A program made the translations under genes and the position numbers. 60,724 nucleotides of DNA from Paracoccaceae bacterium (GTDB lineage: Bacteria; Pseudomonadota; Alphaproteobacteria; Rhodobacterales; Rhodobacteraceae), in NCBI GenBank assembly GCA_021741465.1, contig JAIOXV010000002.1, positions 1 through 60,724 on the forward strand, given 5' to 3'. The notes under the pieces were generated by a model, which saw only the letters and a list, made by a program, of their open reading frames with translations, did no database searches and had not been told where the DNA came from. This document shows, piece by piece, positions 54,729 through 60,724 of the stretch. How positions within the stretch are numbered: position 1 is the first letter of the stretch; the number at the start of each line of letters is the position of its first letter.

Positions 54729-55040
54729 TTACTGCGGCACGATCAGGGTGATGCCATCAAGATCGGCCGACATCACGATCTGGCAGGACAGACGCGATGT
54801 GCCTTGGCGCTCTGCCTCGGCGACATCCAGCATCGCGTCTTCAAATTCACCCGCAATACCGGTCTTGGCGGCCCAATCTGGCGCGACATAGACATGACAG
54901 GTCGCACAGCTGAGCGACCCGCCACATTCACCGATCACGCGGGGCACATTGTTGGCGACGGCCGCCTCCATGAGATTTTGGCCTTCGCGCACATCTGCAG
55001 TGATGGTCTTGCCGTCACCAAGGATCCAGGTGGCTTTCAT
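54729..55040 (-). CDS. [2Fe-2S] ferredoxin, adrenodoxin/putidaredoxin type
   Basis: A 103-residue ferredoxin. Cluster ligands Cys39, Cys45 and Cys48 (ECGGSLSCATC) and Cys86 (SRLSCQI). It ends in LDGITLIVPQ, close to P450-type redoxins. It follows the glutamine-synthetase-like gene by 9 bases in the P450 operon, so it should be the electron donor of that P450. No ferredoxin reductase gene is in the window. Confidence 0.94.
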   Translation of the reverse strand: MKATWILGDGKTITADVREGQNLMEAAVANNVPRVIGECGGSLSCATCHVYVAPDWAAKTGIAGEFEDAMLDVAEAERQGTSRLSCQIVMSADLDGITLIVPQ

Positions 55041-55049
55041 GGCTTCTCC

Positions 55050-56342
55050 TTAAACATACCAGATGTACCAATCACGCAGCGCATCGCCGGCAAGATCGGA
55101 GGTTTTTTCAACTTCAGCGCGCTTCATGTAAATGTGGTTTTCGACCAGCCCAGACCCTAGAGCCGCGCAAAGTGCGGTGTCGGCCTCAAGATCGTTCAGC
55201 GCCTCGGTCAGCGATGCTGCCACGCCGTGGGGTGCGTCATTGTGGGTGAAGCCGTCGCCGGTTTCCATGGGTTGCAGCGGGTAGTTGTTCTGCACGCCAA
55301 GAAGGGCCGCCTGAAGGACGGTCGCGACGACGGTATAGGGGTTTGCGGCTGCATCCGCCATACGGTGTTCAAGGCGGGCCTTCTTGCCCCCTTCGGCCGA
55401 GACGCGCACCGTCACATTGCGGTTGTCGCCGCCCCAATTGCACCAGAACCCCGAAAGGCTGGCCGGTTGCAGCCGGTCATATGACAGGGCGTTGGGGGCG
55501 ATCAGGCCCGCCATTGCCTTGTGGTGCTGCATCCAGCCGGAAATACAGCCCCTGGCGATATCATTCAGGTTCTTGGGGTCACCCACATCGCCGTTGGCCA
55601 AGGCATTGGCGCCGCTGTGATCGGTAAAGGACAGGTTTACATGCATGCCCGATCCGCCCTTTCCCGGGATGGGTTTGGGCAGGAATGACAAGATCACCCC
55701 ATGATCCCAGGCCACTTCGCGCGCCATCTGGCGGAACAAGACAACAGTGTCGACATGGGCAACCGCCGAATCGAAGGTCAGCGTGAACTCATATTGCGGG
55801 GTGTCATATTCGGCGGTGATAAGATCCAGCGGCAGGCCGATTTCCTGCGCCTTGTTCCAGATGGCATCTGTAAAGCGGCGCGGGTCGGTGAAATTGCCGG
55901 TGCCATAGACCACCCCGCCGGGCGTGTCATAAGGCGAAATGGTGCCATCGTCATTGCGAACGAAAGCATAGGCCTCAAGCTCGATCCCGACTTTCGGGGT
56001 AAGACCGATCGCCTCCCAGGCCGCCACGGCACGTTTCAGCGCGCCGCGGGGGCACATCGGAATTGGCGTGCCATCGCCGCCATAAAGATCGCCCGTCACC
56101 ACTTTGGTATTCGGCTCCCAGCCGGGGCGAATTTCGTCTGCCTTCCACCGCAAAGCCATATCCGGGATGCCCTCAAGGCACATTGTGCCCGGGGCCTCGA
56201 CCAAAAGATCCTTGTCGTAATGCACCGAAAACGTCGGGCGGGCGAAACGGCTTTCGTCGTCGCGCATTTTGGAGGCAGGCAAGTACTTGCCGCGCATGAT
56301 GGACAGATGATCGCAGAACATCGCGCGAAGGCGGTCGGACAT
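55050..56342 (-). CDS. Glutamine-synthetase-like ligase
   Basis: A 430-residue GS-fold enzyme. MFCDHLSIMRGKYLP near the N-terminus; KVGIELEAYAF near residue 117; PKPIPGKGGSGMHVNLSF near 222-239; APNALSYDRLQPASLSGFWCNWGGDNRN near 285-312; EHRMADAAANPYT near 328. The spacing fits the gamma-glutamyl ligase branch (PuuA/aniline-GS type) rather than the housekeeping GlnA, as no GlnA adenylylation Tyr region is seen. It probably couples glutamate to an amine. Lies between P450 (32 bases) and ferredoxin (9 bases). Confidence 0.88.
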   Translation of the reverse strand: MSDRLRAMFCDHLSIMRGKYLPASKMRDDESRFARPTFSVHYDKDLLVEAPGTMCLEGIPDMALRWKADEIRPGWEPNTKVVTGDLYGGDGTPIPMCPRGALKRAVAAWEAIGLTPKVGIELEAYAFVRNDDGTISPYDTPGGVVYGTGNFTDPRRFTDAIWNKAQEIGLPLDLITAEYDTPQYEFTLTFDSAVAHVDTVVLFRQMAREVAWDHGVILSFLPKPIPGKGGSGMHVNLSFTDHSGANALANGDVGDPKNLNDIARGCISGWMQHHKAMAGLIAPNALSYDRLQPASLSGFWCNWGGDNRNVTVRVSAEGGKKARLEHRMADAAANPYTVVATVLQAALLGVQNNYPLQPMETGDGFTHNDAPHGVAASLTEALNDLEADTALCAALGSGLVENHIYMKRAEVEKTSDLAGDALRDWYIWYV

Positions 56343-56374
56343 GGTTAACTCCCTGAGATGCGGTCTTGTGCCGC

Positions 56375-57637
56375 TTATTGCAGTGTTACTGTAACGGGCA
56401 ATTCCTTGATGCCGCCAATGAAATTCGACCGTAAAAACTTCTGTTGCCCGGCGGGCTCGATGGTTTTCAGGCGTTTCGCCAGCTCTTCAAACAAGATCCG
56501 CACCTCAAGTCTTGCCAGCCACATGCCAAGGCAGACATGGGGCCCCCCCTGACCAAAAGACACATGGCGGTTCGGCGTGCGGAACAGATTGACGCGGAAA
56601 GGGTCTTCGAAGGCGCGCTCGTCGCGGTTGCCGCTTGCCCACCAAAGCAGAACTTTCTGACCCTGTTTGATGTGCTTGCCGTGAAATTCAAAATCCTGCG
56701 CGGCGGTTCGCCGGAAATAGGTCGTCGCACTTCCCCAGCGGATGATCTCATCCGGAGCGGTTTCCCAAACACCGCCGCCCGCCTGCATCTGGCCCAAAAG
56801 CTCGGGCTGATGGGCCAGCGCCTGAATGCCCGCCGCGATGGAATAGCGGGTCGTATCATTGCCTGCCGCGACGGCAAGGCAGAAGAAATTGCGAAATTCG
56901 TTCTCGGGCATGACCGTGCCATCGGGCCCGGGCTGCAACAGCAAGTGCAGAATGCCAGAGGTGTCGCCGGCCTTTTTCTGGCGCGCCAACAAGTCTTTGG
57001 CATAAACGAAAAGCTCTGCCCCGGCGGGAGAGTTGAAGGGCATCATGCGAAATTCGTCTGTCGTCATTCGGTCCAGGACATGGGTGGTAAAGTCCGGGTC
57101 AGTATTGGCGATCAGCTGATCGCCTTTCTCCACCAGCCAGGGCAAATCTTCGTCCGGCAGGCCCAAAATACGGCCGAGCATCCGCATGGGCAGTTGGCGG
57201 GCAATTTCCTTGGTCGCATCGAAACTACCCTTTTCAAGGGCCGCATCCAGAATGGGGGCCGTCAGGTCGCGGATCACCTGTTCAAACCCAGCCACAACGG
57301 GTTTGGAAAAGGCCTTGGCCAGTTTGATCCGGCTTTTCATGTGATCGGGGTTGTCGGTTTCCTGAAACGTGCGGCGGGCAAGGTATTCTTCGTAGGTCTG
57401 GTCTTCCATCCGAATGCCGCGGGCCGAAGACATGATCTGGGGCTGACCATTCAGCTTCATGATGTCTTCATGGCGGGTGACGGACCAATAGCCCTCACCG
57501 CCCGACCAGTCAGACCAGTGCATAGGGTCTTCATCCCGCAGCCGCTTGAACGTGTTGTAGGGCGCACCGGACAGAAAGCTGTCGTGGCTGCCAAGATCGG
57601 CGTGGCCGTTGTCGGTCGGGGTCCAGACGGTCATCAT
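56375..57637 (-). CDS. Cytochrome P450, CYP125-like
   Basis: A 420-residue soluble P450. I-helix AAGNDTTRYSIAAG; ExxR in APDEIIRWGSAT; heme loop FGQGGPHVCLG with Cys369, one residue longer than the common FGxGxHxCxG but like CYP125. The end GGIKELPVTV resembles steroid C26-hydroxylases. The ATG at 57637 has GGGAGAG just upstream. First gene of the P450/GS-like/ferredoxin operon. Substrate is unknown: terpenoid, steroid or amine compounds are possible. Confidence 0.92.
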   Translation of the reverse strand: MMTVWTPTDNGHADLGSHDSFLSGAPYNTFKRLRDEDPMHWSDWSGGEGYWSVTRHEDIMKLNGQPQIMSSARGIRMEDQTYEEYLARRTFQETDNPDHMKSRIKLAKAFSKPVVAGFEQVIRDLTAPILDAALEKGSFDATKEIARQLPMRMLGRILGLPDEDLPWLVEKGDQLIANTDPDFTTHVLDRMTTDEFRMMPFNSPAGAELFVYAKDLLARQKKAGDTSGILHLLLQPGPDGTVMPENEFRNFFCLAVAAGNDTTRYSIAAGIQALAHQPELLGQMQAGGGVWETAPDEIIRWGSATTYFRRTAAQDFEFHGKHIKQGQKVLLWWASGNRDERAFEDPFRVNLFRTPNRHVSFGQGGPHVCLGMWLARLEVRILFEELAKRLKTIEPAGQQKFLRSNFIGGIKELPVTVTLQ

Positions 57638-57668
57638 TACTCTCCCTTGCCGCAGGGGCAATTTGGAA

Positions 57669-57693
57669 ATATACTAAACAGGTTCATAAATAT
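57669..57693. promoter_or_regulatory. AT-rich dyad between the two divergent operons
   Basis: An imperfect dyad (ATATACTAAAC / GTTCATAAATAT) sits in an unusually AT-rich 72-base gap between the P450 and the amidotransferase gene. A minus-strand TTTACA with TAGTAT 16 bases later overlaps it, so this may be an operator plus promoter for both operons. Confidence 0.35.
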
Positions 57694-57709
57694 GTAAAGC
57701 TGGAAGATC

Positions 57710-58390
57710 ATGCATATCGCTGTCTTGATGACGAACACGGATGAATCGGAATTCGCCCAGGCCCGTCCGAAAGACGGCGAAAAATTCACCACCATGATTC
57801 ATTCGGTTCGGCCCGATTGGCGGGTGACGGTTTTCCCGGTGAAAGACGGGGTTTTCCCGCCCGCAAATGCCCGGTTTGACGGCTGGTTGATCGGAGGAAG
57901 CCCCGCCTCGGTGCATGATTCTGACCCTTGGGTCGGGCAGCTCTTTGCCCTGATCCGGCGGTTGGTCAGCGACGGGCAGGCGATCTTTGGCGCGTGTTTT
58001 GGCCATCAGGCCATCGCGATGGCGCTGGGCGGGCATGTTGGCCCCAACCCGGGCGGCTGGGTCTTTGGGTTGGTGGAAACCACGATTGAGGGCGCGCCGC
58101 TCAAGCTTTATGGCAGCCATATGGAGCAGGTGCTGCAGTTGCCAAAAGGCGCCGTCATTCTTGGCGGAACGCCCGATTGTCCGGTGGGCAGCTTTGCCAT
58201 CCCCGGTCAGGTGATGACCACCCAATATCATCCCGAAATGACCCATGACTTCATCGGCGATCTGGTCGAAGAATATGCCGACGATCTTCCCAAGACCGTG
58301 GCAGATCGTGCCCGCCAGTCACTGGCCCAGCGTGCCGACAGCCGCGCGATTGCCGAACGCATTGCGTGTTTCTTCGAAGGCCAGCGTTAG
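57710..58390 (+). CDS. Class I glutamine-amidotransferase-like protein
   Basis: A 226-residue GATase domain protein. Cys96 in AIFGACFGHQAIAMALGG is the nucleophile; His in TTQYHPEM is the partner; a Glu follows in this segment. It is stand-alone, without a synthetase domain, resembling amidotransferase-like proteins of amine loci. It begins the plus-strand operon with the ThDP enzyme (135 bases later) and hydantoinase. Confidence 0.88.
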   Translation: MHIAVLMTNTDESEFAQARPKDGEKFTTMIHSVRPDWRVTVFPVKDGVFPPANARFDGWLIGGSPASVHDSDPWVGQLFALIRRLVSDGQAIFGACFGHQAIAMALGGHVGPNPGGWVFGLVETTIEGAPLKLYGSHMEQVLQLPKGAVILGGTPDCPVGSFAIPGQVMTTQYHPEMTHDFIGDLVEEYADDLPKTVADRARQSLAQRADSRAIAERIACFFEGQR

Positions 58391-58525
58391 CCACGGCCGC
58401 GGTTGGCGGGCAGACAGACCGTGGCGATCGACAAGCAAAAATTGTCAAACGCCCGCAAATCTTGATTTCAGTTTCCCCGCTTTGCAGTCAGGATGCCCGA
58501 AAGGCCGATCAGGCCGTGAAAGGGC

Positions 58526-60196
58526 ATGAACATGCAAAATGGCGGGCAGCTTTTGGTGAAAAGCCTTGTGGCGCTGGGCGCCCGCAAGGCTTTTGGCGTG
58601 CCGGGCGAAAGCTATCTGGCGGTTCTGGACGCCCTTCATGACACCGCCGGAAAGTTGGACTTCGTTTTGTGCCGCAACGAAGGTGGGGCAGCCTTTATGG
58701 CGGCGGCCTTCGGAAAGCTCACGGGCCAGCCCGGCATTTGCATGGTGACGCGCGGGCCGGGGGTGACAAACGCCTCGATCGGGATCCATACCGCCATGCA
58801 GGATTCTGCGCCGATGCTGGTCTTTGTTGGCCAAGTGGGCACCGACATGAAGGGGCGAGAGGCGTTTCAGGAAATAGACTATCGCGCCATGTTTGGAACG
58901 GTGGCGAAATGGGTGGTCGAGATTGACGACGCCGACCGCCTCCCGGAAATTCTGTCCCGCGCCTGGATCACCGCGACAACTGGGCGTCCCGGCCCTGTTG
59001 TTGTGGCGCTGCCCGAAGACATGCTGACCAGCCAAACCGCCGCGCCGGCGTTGACGGGCCCCGCCCGTATCGCCGAACCCGCACCCGAAGCAGGCGCCTT
59101 GCGCGATGCCATGGCGCTTTTGGCTTCGGCCAAACGCCCGGCGATCTTGCTTGGTGGCTGCAACTGGACAGAAGAAGGCAAGGCCGCCCTAAAGGCCTTT
59201 GCCGAGGCGTCGGATATCCCGGTCGTGGCCGCGCTGCGTTATCAGGACATGTTCGACAACCACTCACCCGCCTATGCGGGCGATCTGGGGCTGGGGCTGG
59301 CTGCTGGTGTACGCAAAACCATCGCCGAAGCCGATGTCGTTTTGGCACTGAACACCCGCTTTGGTGAAATTTCGACCGAAGGCTACACACTGTTTGCGGT
59401 GCCGAATCCCACGCAGAAAATCATTCATGTGCATGGATCGGACCGCGAGCTTGGCAAGATTTACATCCCTCAGATCGGCATTCATGCCGGGCCAAATGCT
59501 TTTGTCGCAGCGCTGACGCCGGTCAAAGGCGATTGGGCCGATTGGCGCGCACGGGCGCGGGCCGATTACGAAGCGACATTCGCACTTCCGCCCCAGCCCT
59601 CGCCGGTGGATATGGTCGAGGTGACGGTGCATCTGAACAAGGTCTTGCCGCCAGACGCCATTTTGACCAATGGCGCAGGAAACTTCACAATCTGGCCCAA
59701 CAAGTTTTTCAAGTTTGGCCCAAAGGCACGGCTTTTGGCCCCACAATCGGGTGCCATGGGGTATGGGCTGCCCGCCGCCATTGCGGCAAAGGTGGCCCAC
59801 CCGACGCGCACCGTTCTTTGCTTTGCCGGGGACGGCGATTTCCAGATGAATTGCCAAGAGCTTGGTACCGCCATGCAGGCCGGTGCGCAGCCGATTGTTC
59901 TTATTCTGAACAACGGCACCTATGGCACGATCCGCGCCCATCAAGAACGGAACTATCCTGCCCGCGTCTCGGGCACCGATTTGCACAATCCCGATTTCAC
60001 CACGCTCGCCCGCGCTTATGGCTTTCACGCCGAACGGGTTGAAACCACCGCCGAGTTCGCTGCAGCCTTTGACCGTGCCTTGGCCTCAACCACCGGGGCC
60101 GTTCTTGATCTGAACATTTCACCCGAGGCGCTTACGCCGCGTGTCACGCTAAGCCAGATGCGCGCCACGGCATTGGCGACCCAAGAGAAGAAATGA
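58526..60196 (+). CDS. Thiamine-diphosphate-dependent enzyme, acetolactate-synthase-like
   Basis: A 556-residue ThDP enzyme. The activating Glu52 is in LCRNEGGAAFMAAAFGKL; VTRGPGVTNA follows. The ThDP motif FAGDGDFQMNCQELGTAM...ILNNGTYG is near residues 430-475. It is shorter than biosynthetic IlvB, has no IlvN partner nearby, and could be a decarboxylase, carboligase or oxidase. It overlaps the hydantoinase gene by 4 bases. Confidence 0.9.
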   Translation: MNMQNGGQLLVKSLVALGARKAFGVPGESYLAVLDALHDTAGKLDFVLCRNEGGAAFMAAAFGKLTGQPGICMVTRGPGVTNASIGIHTAMQDSAPMLVFVGQVGTDMKGREAFQEIDYRAMFGTVAKWVVEIDDADRLPEILSRAWITATTGRPGPVVVALPEDMLTSQTAAPALTGPARIAEPAPEAGALRDAMALLASAKRPAILLGGCNWTEEGKAALKAFAEASDIPVVAALRYQDMFDNHSPAYAGDLGLGLAAGVRKTIAEADVVLALNTRFGEISTEGYTLFAVPNPTQKIIHVHGSDRELGKIYIPQIGIHAGPNAFVAALTPVKGDWADWRARARADYEATFALPPQPSPVDMVEVTVHLNKVLPPDAILTNGAGNFTIWPNKFFKFGPKARLLAPQSGAMGYGLPAAIAAKVAHPTRTVLCFAGDGDFQMNCQELGTAMQAGAQPIVLILNNGTYGTIRAHQERNYPARVSGTDLHNPDFTTLARAYGFHAERVETTAEFAAAFDRALASTTGAVLDLNISPEALTPRVTLSQMRATALATQEKK

Positions 60197-60724
60197 ACGT
60201 TCGGCTTGGAGCAGATATCGGCGGCACGTTCACCGACGTTGTGCTCGAGGTTGGGGCCAAGCTTTACTCGACCAAGATTTTGACAAACCACGCCCTGCCC
60301 GAACAGGCCATTCTTGATGGAATGGCCGTGGTTTTGGCAGAGGCGGGCCTGACGCCTGCCGATCTTCAAATCGTGATCCACGGCACCACCCTTGCGACGA
60401 ACGCGCTGATCGAAAGGCGCGGGGCAAAGGTGGCCTTCGTGACAACCGAAGGGTTTCGCGATGTGATCGAGATGCGAACCGAAAGCCGCTTTGACCAATA
60501 TGATCTGAACCTTCGCCTGCCCCCGCCCTTGGTGCCGCGCGAAGACCGTCTTGTGGTGTGCGGCCGGATCGGCGCGCAGGGGCAAGAGCTTGCGCCTTTG
60601 GACGAGGCAGGGCTTGCCGCCATCGCCAACCAAATTGCCGCCGGCGGTTACGAAGCGGTCGCGATCGGCTTCATCCACGCCTATATGAACCCCGCGCATG
60701 AGGTTCGGGCACGCGAGATCATTG
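60193..60724 (+). CDS. Hydantoinase/oxoprolinase HyuA-type subunit, N-terminal part
   Basis: 177 residues visible; the gene runs off the right edge. It begins MNVRLGADIGGTFTDVVLEV with the ATP-binding ASKHA-type glycine motif and continues with HGTTLATNALIERRGAKVAFVTTEGFRDV, the HyuA pattern. HyuA works with HyuB (expected beyond the window) in ATP-driven opening of lactam or hydantoin rings, or in carboxylations. ATGA overlap with the ThDP gene ties it to this operon. Confidence 0.93.
   Translation, partial: MNVRLGADIGGTFTDVVLEVGAKLYSTKILTNHALPEQAILDGMAVVLAEAGLTPADLQIVIHGTTLATNALIERRGAKVAFVTTEGFRDVIEMRTESRFDQYDLNLRLPPPLVPREDRLVVCGRIGAQGQELAPLDEAGLAAIANQIAAGGYEAVAIGFIHAYMNPAHEVRAREII

Noticed and set aside
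56444-57697. 417-codon plus-strand frame antisense to the P450
   Set aside because: The P450 on the other strand has all class motifs.

Overview
This 60.7 kb GC-rich window is bacterial chromosome from an alphaproteobacterium of the Rhodobacteraceae (Rhodobacter/Roseobacter group). The diagnostic signs are the redox regulator cluster regB / senC-regA-hvrA next to ahcY, the order rho-mnmE-mnmG-rsmG-parA-parB beside a replication origin, two perfect parS sites, and alphaproteobacterial versions of addAB, hslVU and tsaE-amgK-murU. No tRNA, rRNA, IS element, prophage or CRISPR array was seen, and every recognised gene looks intact. The first and last genes run off the window.

Layout. (1) 1-4.3 kb: a mitofilin-like membrane protein and hemD on the minus strand, divergent from a tightly packed plus-strand operon tsaD-gpsA-YciI-EVE. 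(2) 4.3-10 kb, mostly minus strand: a small convergent intergenic region with a candidate 18-residue ORF and terminator, an Fsr-like exporter, a DUF2853 protein, ahcY, then hvrA, regA and senC, with an HD hydrolase on the plus strand between ahcY and hvrA. (3) 10-25.1 kb, plus strand: regB, a PAS protein with a perfect CtrA box at its promoter (DivL-like candidate), tsaE-amgK-murU-addB-addA-trxA, and hslV-hslU-lipoprotein hydrolase. (4) 25.1-31.3 kb: Smr protein, mltA, Tim44-like protein, fxsA, secB, then dnaQ-coaE-aroE-maf on the minus strand. (5) 31.3-31.68 kb: the only long gene-free stretch, a DnaA-box cluster judged to be the chromosomal origin. (6) 31.7-39.1 kb, plus strand: hemJ, rho, mnmE, mnmG, rsmG, parA, parB. 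(7) 39.1-46 kb: hemW-rdgB-rph (minus), hrcA and grpE (plus), mutS (minus). (8) 46-54.7 kb: central metabolism and amino-acid genes (maeB, msrA, class IV aminotransferase plus sulfotransferase, argG, ilvA, P1 peptidase). (9) 54.7-60.7 kb: two divergent operons, P450 / glutamine-synthetase-like / [2Fe-2S] ferredoxin on the minus strand and glutamine-amidotransferase-like / ThDP enzyme / hydantoinase A on the plus strand.

How they work together. The left and middle parts are core functions: heme synthesis (hemD, hemJ, hemW), tRNA modification (tsaD, tsaE, mnmE, mnmG), recombination repair (addAB), proteolysis and heat-shock control (hslVU, hrcA, grpE), and origin segregation (parABS). RegB/RegA is the global redox system, with SenC as a copper/thiol partner of cytochrome oxidase and HvrA as an H-NS-like co-regulator. 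The most novel-looking part is region 9. A glutamine-synthetase-like ligase and an amidotransferase-like protein flank a P450 with its ferredoxin, a combination reminiscent of aniline and cyclic-amine degradation loci, here joined to a ThDP enzyme and a hydantoinase/oxoprolinase. I propose an undescribed catabolic or biosynthetic pathway for a nitrogen compound; its substrate cannot be read from the sequence.
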